From Bryoerythrophyllum caledonicum (taxonomy: Eukaryota; Streptophyta; Bryopsida; Pottiales; Pottiaceae), in contig OZ020514.1 of assembly GCA_963971425.1 (NCBI GenBank), positions 24,602,602-24,666,601 of the forward strand: a DNA stretch of 64,000 bases. The letters are read 5' to 3'. The position numbers were made by a program, and so were the translations under genes. Of the stretch, positions 24,598 to 36,185 are shown one piece after another. A model generated the notes under the pieces. The model searched no databases and was not told the DNA's origin. It saw only the letters and a program-made list of their open reading frames with translations. Every line of letters begins with the position of its first letter. The stretch's first letter is position 1.

Positions 24598-27500
24598 ATG
24601 GCTACTATTGAGGATCATCTTGGCCAGAGTGTACTCATCCGTGGAGATGTGCATGAAGTACCTATCTCATTCGATCTATCTGAGGATGGATACGCTGTTG
24701 TAAAGTCTAGTCGACTAGCTTCACGATTTCAGCTAGCAGAGAGAGGCTTGCAAATTGATAAGGATGTTCATCATAAGGAGAGTGGAAAGATTTCCAATAT
24801 TGTAGCTCAGATCTCTAGTATTTGTGAGGATTGCGAAGTGTGGTTGTTGAAATCAGAAGAGTACCGAGTGCATGGGACAAGGATTAGTGAATCCGGTACT
24901 CCATGTGTAAAGTTGACGCCTAGACAACCCTCAACTGTTGCAGAGGTGACATTGCTCTTGTCTAAGGTGAAAATTGAACCCAATGAAGATACCATACTTA
25001 TTCTCAGTGACAATTCCAACACTGAGTGCTTTCCTAGTAACCCAATTAGCACATTTCCAAAGTCGGAGCCTAGTCCACACATTCCGATTACGACTCCTTT
25101 TGTTTCTGCAGGCTCTTTTCAAATGAAACCACCCTTTGCACCGTCCAGACTAGCTCCTGCTAGTATAGTGGAATGCCTCCGAATTCTCAGCACCCGTCAA
25201 AGAGCTAGGTCGGTATTGAGTAAATTAGATTATATTGCCATGACAATAGAATAGAGGAACGTCCTTCTTGTTACTTTTGACGGTGACCAAATCTTTGAGC
25301 TTTTCTCACTGGGTAACTACACTCGATCGTCAAAGGCTGGACTTCTGGAGGGGATGGACAAAGCTTATGATGGTAATGCCTGGACCCAGACAATCACGTC
25401 CCACATTAAGTCCGAGTACGACCTCACGTTTAGAATGTCCTCTTGCTTGGAGAATCTCCAATGCACCAATCCCACTTATGACAACTTGAGTCGAATCCAT
25501 CGCACTTCTCCAAAGAATGAAACTGAATGGGAGGGCACCGTGGACTCTCCCTTTAATCTTGGTTGTGACCTTCCTCTTAAACTCCACTGTCGTCTGTTCG
25601 GTATGTCGGACCCCTCCTAGTTGCTTAAAAACGTGTCCCGCTAAAATTTACTATGTCCTCGGCCAGAGTCATCAGAGTCGAGCGTGTGTCCATCTGGGAT
25701 TCCATAGTCATTTGGTTAGGATGGGAATTTGCAGGGAATCAAAACACATACTCAAGACTCGCATTATTGAGCAGGTTGAAAGGACACCTACCGCAACAAA
25801 CTCGTCCATTGTCCTCGAGGCGAGCAAGGACTATCCTGGAGAGTTACTTCTTTGCCCTGATGGTATTACAAAGAAGACGCTGAGTTTTGTTGAACTTGTT
25901 CCACTTTTAGACAAATTCAAGCACATGTCCTCTCCCAGTATCCAGAACGAGGTGACTACTTTTAGGCACCTCCGCCGTTACGGTGAATAGGATAGCATCA
26001 CCAAGCTCAGAGGTTCCAGCAACTGGGCCTTTGTACAGGAAAACCGCTTTCTGGGGCAAGATAAAGAAGATGACAAGGTATTCATATTCAAGATGTCAAA
26101 ATTGGGACCAACGAGTAGCGTCGACCTGGTGAATCGAATGCAGCCTGGAGGTCATTTGGAGGAATCGTGGATGATGTTTGACGACGTTAAGCGCCACAAG
26201 ACATGCACTATGATGGTATGTCATGTGTACGACTCCACGTATTGTCGAGTGATGACAATCGTTGTGTGCGACATGATGTCTGAAGTTGCGAACGCCCAAG
26301 TGCTAATCTGGAAGAATCTCAACGCAATTGTTGCTTGCCACGACGTTGAAAATCCCAATTTCAAGGGATTTCTGGCTAACAACGCCCAATCAAACTGGAT
26401 TGCAATGCGCATAGTTTATGGGAATGATGACAAGACGGTCCTCATGCCCAACCGAGAACGCACGTGCCTTTTCCATTGGGTCCAATCTTTTTAAAAACAC
26501 ACATAGGCAGATATCAGGGCAGACCTACGCGATCAACACAAACGGCTCTGCAAACAATATAAGGACTCTAAGTCAATGGAAGAGGCTGAAACAAAGTACC
26601 TTGCAATCCGTTCATGGTGGTTATCATCAGGAGCAACAACACAGGAGGGCCTCCGACGTCTTGATCTGTGACTTGCGTTCTAGCATTCTCAATACATACA
26701 ATGGGGGGCCTTTATGGAACTTGTAAGTCTTCTACACTTGTTATTCTACATATTTTTTTAGCCTTACTCTTTTCCTATGATCATAAATACCCTGTGTACC
26801 CTTTTATGAAGGTGCTGCTAACGGCACCACCTCCAAGGTGGTCATTGTAAGAGTGTATGGTGACAAATCTTGAGCGGTGTAGCTGGATGAGTTTCCAAAC
26901 AATGTTCACCTCCACGCGACGTTACGTAATTATTATTTGGTGCTAACATCTTGTCATCTCCGCAGAATATGTCCCTATCCAAGTTGGCGGAGATGCCTTC
27001 TTGCAATCTTGCCGAAACCATCTACAACAAGTGGTTGCAACAAACATGCAAGAGAGGCAATGATTTGTATGTGGCAACCGTTGATGACATGGTACGTGCC
27101 TTCATGCAAGTTGTTGCGTACTATCAATTTCTAAAGGGTGAAAAGGCCGGGACCGGACCAACCAAGGAAGAACTTCGGCTACGTACCGCCCAACGTACAG
27201 CAGAGGGTCTAGAAATGCAAAAATCTCCACACGGCCCTCGCCAACATGCCTGGCGTTGCCACCTTCTGTACATGTGAACCTCACCTTGAAGGTGAGGAAG
27301 TCTTCCTCTCTCTAAAATGAAAGGCTGACCTCATTCCACGTTCGGAATCCGAATCCCACCGATCTGATAAGATTAGTGTATCACGGCCTCGGGTCAGAAC
27401 ACGATAAAGTAATCGCAAAATAGTGGACTTGACCAAGGAGGAGTGCACCCAGGAGTTGGATGCAGTGCCGGAGGTTGAACACAACGTCCCGTCCAAGACT

Positions 27501-28414
27501 CCACCTTCTTTCCCTCAAATTCAGCATGTCAAAGCAGTCAGGAGACCGTCTGCAATGAAAGGCAGTGGCATATCGCTAGACACCACAGCCGATCTGCAAA
27601 AAAATGTTTTGCGCAACAAGCGCAAATGAATAAGAAATGTGTTGGCTTGATCATCCAAGATGGTAAGCCCACCGCCGCCCATATGTACATTGGTATCATG
27701 GATAACTTCAAGAAGGCTAGGGAAGAGATAGTGCAATTCTTTTTTTGCAACGACGACATTGAGCGATGTGTGAAGGGCACAAGACGGAGGTAGGTAATGA
27801 CCAGGCCACAAGTACCAGACGTGTGGCCTATCAAGATGGGAACAAACCTCACAAAGAAGGAGATTCTAGCTATGGAGAATGCAGGTTTTTGCCTAGCTAA
27901 ACACATGGAGCTTTCCCCTCAAAAGCTTTTTGTTGACGAAGTCGCCTCGCTGGACCTCAAGGCCTATCCTTCCCCTCCCAACCCTGAGGAGCACCCTAAG
28001 AAGAGGTATAGTAAAAATATCCGTTGGAACGCCAATGCACCTACTACAAAGCAGCTCAACAGTTGAGCTTCTACATTGTCTATTGTTGGTAAGATTTATA
28101 GGATTCGTATGGTTTCCCCTACCGCATTGGGTTGCATTGTCACCTTCGAGTCCAAATCCATTTCACAAGTATCCAGGTATTTGGTTACCATTGGATAGTT
28201 TCTAAGCTGCGATTGTTCAGCGTTTACAGAGATGTCGAAGAAGTCACTTGACAAACGTGGGGCGTGGACATACTGTAAGCACTTATACTACATCCTCAAC
28301 ATTGTTTGTGGACTAGATCCGAAGGTAGATGTCTTCATCCACAGTCCTAGTTTTAGCTCGTACGAGATTATGCGGATTCTCGAAGTTCTGCTTCTAAAAC
28401 ATTATGGTCTTTAG
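24598..28414 (+). pseudogene. MULE (Mutator-like) transposase gene with SWIM zinc finger, broken
   Basis: The N-terminal part (24598-25620) is open apart from a TAG at 25252. The frame changes near 25620, then runs through the transposase core: VFIFKMSKLGPTS (about 26080), MQPGGHLEESWMMFDDVKR (about 26140-26195), VYDSTYCRVMTIVVCDMMSE, NFKGFLANNAQSNW (about 26358-26400) and RERTCLFHW. An intron (about 26725-26965, CTT|GTAAGT to CCGCAG) joins in phase to NMSLSKLAEM. The C-terminus has CDC at 28208-28216 and CKH at 28274-28282, 19 residues apart: the CxC...CxH of a SWIM finger, a usual DNA-binding partner in MULE transposases. Stops at 25988, 26492, 26504, 26669, 26678, 28063 and 28197, and a frame break near 27240-27790, disable it. 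MULE proteins cut and paste DNA; the order of domains makes the family call good. Confidence 0.75.
26811..26829. repeat. GGTGCTGCTAACGGCACC palindrome in the MULE intron
   Basis: This is a one-arm variant of the GGTGCCGCTAGCGGCACC palindrome found in and upstream of the ParB-methyltransferase gene. It lies inside the MULE intron bounded by GTAAGT near 26725 and CCGCAG near 26965. Confidence 0.75.
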
Positions 28415-29190
28415 TAATCTCAAGTGTATCAGAACTTTGTATTGTACTACTGCTCATTTATGAGAATGATGTGAGACTACAAGGGCCATAGCCAATGAGT
28501 TTTAAATAACATATCTCACTACTCTAAACCCTACATGCACCATTTGATGATGGAAAATACTTCCCTGCTATATTACATCCAATGCCCTTGTCTATATCAC
28601 TTTCCCTTGTCCATCCATGCCCTAAATCCTCAACCCTAAATACCACCCATACCTACTTCCTATTCTAAATTCTCCTTCTCCCTATTTATCCCTATTTCAA
28701 ACTCTCCATCTCTCTACTAATCTCAAAATCTGTCTCTCCAGTAGTCCCTAAACCTGCTTATCCGTGTCCATGATGTCTCCTAATTGTAATTTCCCTTATC
28801 TTCAATCCTCTCCATCCTGAACTTTCCAATTGTCTTGTTGTCCTTATCCAGAACTATCAATAATTCTCTGCGACCATAGAATATTCCTCATCAAAATTGT
28901 CCCTAAACTAGACAAGAGCATCTCCTTAAATGTCTCTTTCCAGACCTCTCCTTCACCGTAATCATCCACATCCGGACCTCTCCTTCTCTTTAACAATTCA
29001 TAAACCTTAAAACCTTTAGTTCTATACATACAAATGTACGGAGTGTTCCATCGTAATTTTTTACAAAAATAACTATAAGCACTAAAACTTTTGCTATTTA
29101 ATCCACGGTAATAGGTCCAAGTTTTATATTAAAATTTGAAATATCTTCATAAAAAATTACTACCTTTTACTTTTTTCTCTAACTTTTTGG
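28415..29190. other. Spacer between convergent genes, no gene seen
   Basis: This C/T-rich then AT-rich stretch lies between the end of the plus-strand MULE gene and the repeat at 29.2 kb. It contains CCCTA/CTCTCC words but no convincing frame. Confidence 0.45.
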
Positions 29191-29199
29191 CTTTGGGCT

Positions 29200-29700
29200 C
29201 ACGTCCAAAGGCTCATGGCTCACAACTCACGACTCAAGGCACGCAAAATAGCTTTCCCCTCCTTCGCGCTGTTTGGCTCTCGACGCTCTTTGCGGTTGTC
29301 GGCTCCGCGGTTCTCACACGGTTTCACGGCTGCTCTTCTCGTTCCTTTGGCTCTCACGCACTTCTCTGCTGCACCTCGCGCTGCAACGCTCCTCGCTCTT
29401 TTTACTGCAGCTCTCCTTGCTCTTCGCGGTTCAAATTCTCTCGTTGTTCGCAGTTGCGCTCCTCAGGGTTCATCTCTCCTTGGTCTTTGTGGTGCAGCTC
29501 TCTTCGCTCTTCGCAATTCAGCTTCCCTCGCTGTTTGTGGTTGCGCTCCTTGCGGTTCGGCTCTCCTCGTTCTTCGCGGTTCAGCTTTACTCGTCCTTTG
29601 CACTTGCGCTCCTCCCGGTGCAGCCTTCCTTACCCTTCGCAATTCGGCTGCAACTCTCACACGCGTCACGGCTGCACGCTTCTCACAAGCCGGGGCCCTT
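29200..29700. repeat. Minisatellite of GCGGTTGCGCTCCTC units, copy 1
   Basis: Units of roughly 30-40 bp combining CTTCGCGGTTCAGCTCTCCTCG and GTTTGCGGTTGCGCTCCTC repeat across this block. All three plus-strand frames and one minus-strand frame stay open for 120-250 codons, which is expected from a low-stop repeat and not evidence for a protein. A second copy of the block, in the same orientation, lies at 34590-34860. Confidence 0.75.
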
Positions 29701-29959
29701 TTCCGCACACCCTCACCCATGGTCGCACGCTTCATTTCGGACATTACTCCCCTTAGGACCTTCCCCTCTCTACACCTGACAATCTTGGTTGCTTTCTCCG
29801 CACACACAGTTGTCCAGAGCTCTCCACACACCGAGACAGACCGCAGCCATCGGCTTGCCTGCGCAACGATTCCCTGCCGCAGCCTTCCGGGAACCTCGTT
29901 TCCATGCTCGGTTCCTCAAGTTTTCCTCCTTGGACACCTCCTCCTAACGGCTAGCTCCT

Positions 29960-30250
29960 AAACAAAAAACACTAAATCCTATTTTCTCACTAATTCATCT
30001 TGAAACAACTTGCAATAACACCATATTCATTAAAATGAGACAAATCGTGAGATTTGAGACTAAAAGCCTATTACTTCGGACACAAATATCGTGAAAAGTT
30101 ATTGCAAACGGAGGCATACATCATATAACATACGAGAAACATCCCAAATCCAACAATAAAACAACATGATCATTGCGACGCTCCATAATTGCAATACACA
30201 AGACATACTATTAATAGATCTTCATAGAGAATATAATTCTACTATAGTCA
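29960..30250. other. Short AT-rich spacer
   Basis: Nothing recognisable is seen between the minisatellite and the last exon-like segment of composite gene 2. Confidence 0.4.
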
Positions 30251-30635
30251 AAGAGGAGGGCTATCAACAACACCATCATCGACCTTCTGTGTAGAAAAGT
30301 CCATGATAGCACAGAGAGCATCGGTTGCAGTGCACATAAGAAACGGCTTTGAATGGTGGGACTGGGAAAAACCTCCAGGAAGAGACCTAGAGTACTCAAT
30401 AAACGAGCCACAATTGAAGAGTGGTTTACTACAATCTCTCCTACATAGAAGAGAGATGGTGGCCTTCACAACTTGCAAAACACACATGTGATAAAAGAAG
30501 CCATGAGTAGGACATAACAACATCCACAGCAATCCAACGCATGCTCGACCCGAGGATAAATATGAAACCAGGCCCGAAGAAATACAGTTTACCTTGTTTC
30601 CACAATAAAAATAGTAAGCTCGACCAGAGGATTAT
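30251..30635 (-). pseudogene. Composite gene 2, 3' terminal segment
   Basis: A minus-strand frame from about 30480 to a TGA at 30251 encodes a Cys/Ser-rich peptide (CRRDCSKPLFNCGSF). It follows a segment carrying two half-decayed gene-2 palindromes (30543-30560 and 30617-30635). By position it could be what remains of the second HAD-like unit seen in composite gene 1, but I see no HAD motif in it. Confidence 0.3.
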
Positions 30636-30840
30636 CAATAATACTGAAAACAATGATAAATCCTTGAACGGACGGAAAGATGAATAGAAGCACATAGATA
30701 ATGATAAACATGAGACAATGCCAACAAGTTACAAAAACACTTGTTTAAGTTGTAAAATATTTATATATTCAAAATATAAAAGGGTGTTTTCAATGTCGAT
30801 ACTAAATGCCTACTATAATACAAAAAAGAAGCCTCTGAAA

Positions 30841-31589
30841 CTATGAAGCCGATGAAGTGAAACCATGTGGAATTTCATACCCAAAACCAACGTTCTTGCT
30901 TGAGAGCAACATCCCATCTACAATATATTTCATAAAAGGACTATTACGCGCCAACGGTGGAACCCCTATGCGATTGTTATTAACATAATCATGTAATTGC
31001 CCAACAGGGCATTCGGAAACCAAACGTTGCAGCCAAGGTACAAGTTCCTGAGTAAGGAACTGGTCATCACATGCCGCATGTCTCGAGGGACAAAGAAAAA
31101 TGGCATTTCCCATATAATTACAGACGCTCTTCTCCGGTTCTTGTCGATGAAAAGGGTGTTGTCCAAATCTAGGACCATCGACTCAAGTCGGCGCCTAAAT
31201 AAAGTTGATGACAAGGCTTTCAGAAAGATCATCTTGTTCGAATTATTCTGATCCATCAAAAACTTATTGGGCGAGGTTTCAATTCTCTCACAGCTCTCCT
31301 GACCAAGAACCAAAGCTGGAGAAGGCATGTCTGAAAAAAGATACTTCGCAATTTCAACTACAGTGGACCTCTTCATAGAGCTCCAGACGACAATACAACT
31401 CGTAATGTTTCGGATTTCCACCAGAAACGCACGATCTCAAGGGCGAGTATATATTGCTTTGAAACCTATGTACGCAGGGACGGTGCAAGAATACGCTGCT
31501 CGACTCCCTGAGCCTCTAGACAACTTTGGAGCATGCTCTGTCTCGCACATGATGCCAATAATATCCAGAATCAATTCAAAGGGAAGCAC
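30841..31589 (-). pseudogene. Composite gene 2, FCP1-like HAD phosphatase domain (degraded)
   Basis: After the acceptor CACACGTAG at about 31590, the minus strand reads LPFELILDIIGIMC (motif I position; paralogues have LDLNG), then YTRP*DRAFLVEI, ITSCIVVWSSMKRSTVVEIAK (motif II), LGQESCERI, and NTLFIDKNRRR where composite gene 3 has NTLFIDDSPIKN. A one-base frame change near 31130 leads to GNAIFLCPSRHAACDDQF. The nucleophile Asp remains, but the motif III Asp pair is lost. Alignment with the 63.3-64.0 kb domain holds through the whole stretch, so family membership is well supported and activity is not. Confidence 0.65.
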
Positions 31590-31999
31590 CTACGTGTGGC
31601 CGCCGGTTGAGGACAACGGACAAACTCCTTCGCAAACAGTCTTGGGACAGAACGAACACACATTAAAGTCAATGGAAATTACCTAGTGAAATGTGCATTG
31701 AGCAATATGCAAAGGAACTATCACAGATTACATGATTCCTCCTCCACATAGCGACTTCTGTAAATCATTTCCAATCCAAGGCTTCAATGCAAGAGGTCGA
31801 TAAACAATATCATCCATTCTCATATGAGAAAACAATTGAAGAAAATTGAATAGTTAAACAATTCGATAAATTGTTAGCAAATGCTTTTACAAATATGTAC
31901 ACTCTGCCTAATGCACATCAAAACTCATATGGATCCAATGCCTGCAGTCCAACACACCCATATAAGACCTACCGGAGACTGTAAGTAGGAATTTAAAAA

Positions 32000-33160
32000 G
32001 TACATGCTTGCAGCTCGTAAAATAGCCTTGAAAAAAATGGAAAAAAAGAGCTAGTCAACCTTATCAGAATCAGGAGCAGGGAGTGGAAGCGGGTTCTAGT
32101 GTAGGCAGACACCCGGCGTATCCTCGGGTCGAGAATACTCCATAGGAGGACTTCTTCTTGGAGATGGCACCTTAGAGGGAGCAAACGTAGGTGCTTCCCC
32201 AGGAATTGATTGCGGGTGATCAGCAGAGGAAGGTTCGAGAACAGGAACAGACGGCGAATTCTGAGGTAATCCAGCCAAAGGCTGGAGGGGAGTAGAGAGC
32301 CTTGAGTTATCTTCGACACGAGGATAACTCGTGTTCACAGGCACCTTAGAGGGAGGAGGATTATGTGATGTTGCCTCAGAATTCACAAGGCTCCTCAGGT
32401 ACATCTGGGCCAAGTCTGCCTTCATTTGAAGCTGAAGCTCAGCCTTGATGGTGGCCTCGATTCGCGCCTTCTCCAAAGCAAACTCCTTCCTCTGCTATTC
32501 AAGAGCAGCCTCCATCTCTGCCTGCCTGCGCTTGGACTCTTCCGAGCGGTCCAACATATCCTGCTTATCTTTCTCCTCCATTTGGCGTTTGTACGCGAGA
32601 TGCTGATAAAAATCACCACCAAGTTTGTACTTCACAACCTCTCCAGGGGGCGGGGCTTCTCCAGCAGTGTTGATAAAGAAGTCGGAAGCCTTAATCATAG
32701 TCGGTCGCAAAGGACGTTCTTCTCCGGGAGTATCAACATTTGATGGGCCAGTCACTGGAGGTCTAGGGCCTTTGTCGTCACTCGAATCTGAAAGCAGGAT
32801 GATGGCAGCATCCCGCTTCAAGCCCCCTTCAGCTTGTGTTGCCTCGTGAGATGGAGGCTCCAATATAGCAGAGGCGTTCTCTTGTGGACTGGGAATATCA
32901 CGAGAAGGAACCTCACGGGGGAGCACCTCAACGTCGATTCTAGAGGATGGTGGCACTGGTGATTCGCCTTCATCATCAACATCATGAGAAGATGGCCCAC
33001 GCGAATCGGGTCCAAGAGACAAGAGGTTCACACCAGTATTACTCCCATAAGTATCCAATTCCTGGGTATCCTCGTCAATTTCATCCGGGGATTCGGTGGA
33101 GGAGGAGATCGGCGCGAGAGTGGAGGGTCGGCATCAACCGCACGTTCATTGTCGATGCGG
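32000..33160 (-). pseudogene. Composite gene 2, acidic linker and coiled coil
   Basis: One minus-strand frame is open from about 33110 to 32096 except for a TAG at 32495-32497 (ALE*QRKEF). It encodes a Ser/Pro/Asp-rich disordered stretch (ILLSDSSDDKG, SSHDVDDEGESP), then a charged coiled coil (KRQMEEKDKQDMLDRSEESK; LEKARIEATIKAELQLQMKA) and a Pro-rich tail. The same order, acidic linker then coiled coil before the HAD domain, is seen in composite gene 3. Two gene-2 palindromes (32304-32331 and 32117-32140) lie inside this open frame and are read as NTSYPRVEDNSR and EYSRPEDTPG. Confidence 0.5.
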
Positions 33161-33186
33161 ACTGAATCGAGACTGATTCTAGTGCC

Positions 33187-33541
33187 TCAGCGATCGCTTT
33201 GTTCGCGGCTTGACAAACGAACACTAGAAGTTGCCCTGGCTCTAGGCCGATGAATGGGAGCTTCAGTTCCAGAGGTTGAGGCTGTTGCAGCAGCAGTCGC
33301 CAAAGTCCTCTCTGCAGAGCTTGTACGAGCGGCAGCGGTCCTTGAGAGCCTACGATCTAAAGTGTTGAGTGTTGGTGCGGATTTAGGAACATCCGAATCC
33401 GGCGGCACAGGACCAACATACGCACAATCCTTATGGAGGAAGTCGTTCATGTCAGACTTTTCAATTTTTTTCATTTTGTGTTTGTATAACATGCGATAGT
33501 CCTTGTCCACCAGACTGTAAAATGGCGTTCCAAACATCTGC
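33187..33541 (-). pseudogene. Composite gene 2, exon after the methyltransferase-like region
   Basis: The exon begins after CTTTTGCAG (minus strand, about 33541) with MFGTPFYSLVDKDYRMLYKH, then a basic stretch and an Ala/Thr-rich low-complexity tail. No family is recognised. It lies between the methyltransferase-like exon and the acidic linker. Confidence 0.45.
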
Positions 33542-33763
33542 AAAAGACAAGACAAAACAAATGAGTTAAACACGACAACCAAAGAAAACAAAAGTAGAGA
33601 GGCAAGCGTAAAAGTTATCCTCGACACAAGGATAAACAGTTTTTAATGGATACATGAAGAGGCATGATTCAGAACAACCAAAAATAGAATAATGTGAATA
33701 GGTGATTCATTAAGTTTATCCTCGACCCAAGGATAAACTTTGTAATGAAAGGGATCAATTACC
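33541..33763. repeat. Composite gene 2 intron with two TTATCCTCG/CGAGGATAA palindromes
   Basis: On the minus strand the intron opens AAG|GTAATTGATC and closes CTTTTGCAG. It contains palindromes at 33713-33740 and 33613-33638, each made of arms GTTTATCCT and AGGATAAAC around a CTTGGGTCG-type centre. The matching intron of composite gene 3 (61542 onward) carries a different palindrome, TTAGCTC-type. Confidence 0.8.
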
Positions 33764-34500
33764 TTACTCGCCAGCACCAGCTTGGAGCCACAATAAACTC
33801 TGAAAACTCTGCTCCGAGGCTTGCAGAAGGCTGATAGGAGCTCAAGGTAGAACTCCATCCGCAATTTGTAGCCGTAAACTGCGAAGCATGCCTCCAAATA
33901 CTTTATTTTTCTCGGTGTAGTATGGAGTATCTACGGCAGAGTAATTTAGATCAACCATCTTCAGTAGAGCAAGAGAATTGGGATGGTCGTCCCTTATTAG
34001 GAATAGCAGGAAAACCTCAAAACACTTTGACCTCGATGTCTCCAAATTGAGTTGCTCGTATGTGGATGGCATGTACCTTGACTAAAGGCACACATATTTG
34101 GACATCCTTCTCTTTGCATACTTTTCAGCTTGCACGACTCACTGTTTAGAAGAGGTTATCCACACCCAAACAGTTGGAGAATTCAGGGTGAGTTTGTTTC
34201 TCTCCGTCTTCAAGGTTTCTAGAAACGCAGAGAAGTATGGCTCTTCAGATGAGTTGTCCTTGGAAGACCACCCGGGGACCTGTCGAAGGTCAAGGAGACC
34301 AAGGGATCACTCTTTGTCCTCCGTAGGTGGATCAAAATATTTAAAGAACTCCGTTTTCTCCCCATCAAAATCGCGAAGCTTGGATGGTCCAACAACCGGA
34401 TCCATGTGGCTCTTCACATACAAAAATTTCCGAAAGAATGGAAACATGTTCGGAAACTTCTCCACCAATGAGATGCTCGCTTAAGCTTCCAAGCATTTGT
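33764..34500 (-). pseudogene. Composite gene 2, methyltransferase-like C-terminal part
   Basis: Reading the minus strand, one frame passes FLYVKSHMDPVVGPSKLRDF, FFKYFDPPTED, three stops, and LLKMVDLNYSAVDTPYYTEK. After a one-base shift near 33905 it reads YGYKLRMEFYLELLSAFCK and FRVYCGSKLVLASK, ending at the donor 33763. The last part aligns with KLRMAFFIKVLELFCK and VQLFNGTKLLTAS in composite gene 3. An aromatic helix, a Pro/Gly turn, a strand and a C/N-G-T/S-K turn resembles motif I of permuted amino-methyltransferases, with the Gly-rich turn degraded. The assignment is by pattern and is less certain than the homology between the two copies. Confidence 0.45.
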
Positions 34501-34589
34501 GAGCCTCATGGAGAAGAACTCCTTAATGGGCCGAACAAGGAGCATATTGTACGTTGCAGAAGACATGGAGGCTATGTCCTCACACAGTT

Positions 34590-34860
34590 TCACAACTGCT
34601 CTTCTCGTTCTTCGGCTCTCACGCACTTCACTGCAATCCCTCGCGCTGCAACTCTCTATGCTCTTTGCACTGAAGCTCTCCTTGCTCTTCGCGGTTTAAA
34701 TTCTCTCGTTGTTTGCGGTTGCGCTCCTCAAAGTTCAGCTCTCCTCGCTCTTTGCGGTGCAACCTTCTTCGCCCTATGCAGTTCAGCTTCCCTCGTTGTT
34801 TGCGGTTGCGCTCCTCACGGTTTGGCTCTCCTTGTTCTTTGCGGTTTGGACTTAAAGGTG
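34590..34860. repeat. Minisatellite of GCGGTTGCGCTCCTC units, copy 2
   Basis: This block aligns along its length, with scattered substitutions, with 29320-29600 in the same orientation. It sits inside composite gene 2 between the two methyltransferase-like segments and is absent from composite gene 3 at the equivalent place, so it is an insertion or a local duplication. Confidence 0.75.
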
Positions 34861-35025
34861 TGTATGGGCGAGAACATGGGACATCAGTTGCATTAAGTAA
34901 TATGCACTCCCTATTTTGGTAGTCTTAAGTCGGAAACTTAAGAACATGGTTATGCCGATTTGGTCTAAACTGTGCATGTTCTAAAAAGGACTAATACTAA
35001 GTAAGAGTGTAAGTGCTTAAGAACC

Positions 35026-36105
35026 TTAAGAATATTTTGAGTACGTTGACTGCAGCACATCGTACGCATGGTACAACGACGGGCCCGTTGCAAATGCCTT
35101 CACTTGAAGTTGGGACTGCTTGTCGCTGCAAATGAAGAGCCAGGTTGGAAATTCAGTGAGCCGGGGCTGCCTTTTTGATGCGAACATCGCCATGAACTCA
35201 TCGAAGAACGACTTCTCCAACAATGACCTTGCCTTCCCAGAGAAACCAGGAATATTCTGAAAGTCGATGATCTCGAGCTTCCTGTTGCAGCCTTGGTTGC
35301 GCCAGGAAGCTGAGGGCCACATCCCGAGCGAATTTGTCTGCGCCTTCTATGAACGAAAGTGAAAGGCCCCTTGTGGTGGAACGTATTGCGACCGCACATG
35401 GACAAAGACTTTGAAGAACTCCTTTGTATACGGCAAGAGATCCTCACATTTGGAGTTGCAATACTAGGTTTGCCTCGTGTCGGCGTAGTACAAATCCGGT
35501 GGACCCCAATCCAGAAGGGTACGCTTTAAAGCCTTGTTGTTGTTGTAGTTCTTCTTGAACTTTTGCCAGTTGGACCCATTGTACGCTCTAGCATTGTTCA
35601 AAAGGCCCAGCTCCAGCTTGATGATTTGAAGCTCCATTCGGATGACCTCCTTCCTCTTCCTCCGATCGACCCAGTCGCGGGCGGTGTAGCAATCTTTGAG
35701 TACAGAAGTTGGCTGCTTCACAACCACCTTAGGATAAGGCAATTTCCGCGATGGCCCTGATCGATTGAGAATGTGCTTACACATTTTTGCGTGATCAGCC
35801 TTGGTCATGTTGCAGAGAAACTTGAAGAACTCTCGTGACATCATCCCATCCTTCTCCGGGACCCAAGACTTCGCGTCTTTAAACTTCGCCATCGGCGTCA
35901 ATTTTAAATCGACGCCGAAGAGGTCGCCGTGCGCCGCCAAAGAGATGACCTCCGACCAAAGCTTGAAGGTATCGTTCGATGTGGTGATGATCTTCACCTT
36001 GTTTGTAAGCGAGAGCCCCTTTGCCTTTCCAGCTTTCTTGAGCTCTACCTAGCTCTTTGCAACGTCGATCATTGCGAAGCGCTCACGAACCGCGTTAAGA
36101 AATGG
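35026..36105 (-). pseudogene. Composite gene 2, exon homologous to 60174-61256 of gene 3
   Basis: The exon starts after the acceptor CGTGCAG at 36106, the same border as at 60174, and opens PFLNAVRERFAMIDVAKS. It stays in one frame to about 35030: FKLWSEVISLAAHGDLFGVD, KDAKSWVPEKDG, EFFKFLCNMTKADHAKMCKH, CYTARDWVDRRKRKEV, HVRSQYVPPQ, PTWLFICSDKQSQLQ. TAG codons at 36051-36049 and 35466-35464 face Gln codons in composite gene 3; another near 35350 faces Tyr. In reverse, gene 3 has stops where this copy has Trp (CYTARDWVDRR and NGSNWQKF). The biochemical role is unknown; WLFICSDKQSQLQ sits where ParB-methyltransferase has SILAFAPELSKVQ. An exon matching 58.5-59.9 kb is not found upstream, so this copy seems truncated at its 5' end. 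Confidence 0.6.
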
Positions 36106-36185
36106 CTGCACGTAACAGAAACATGGTTGAATAAGTCTATTCTTAGAGTATAAAAGTATCATGTTAAGAAGTACCCGTTAATTGC

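Noticed and set aside
29136-29961. Three long overlapping plus-strand frames (168-248 codons)
   Set aside because: All frames stay open because the region is a minisatellite with few stop words; no domain is visible.
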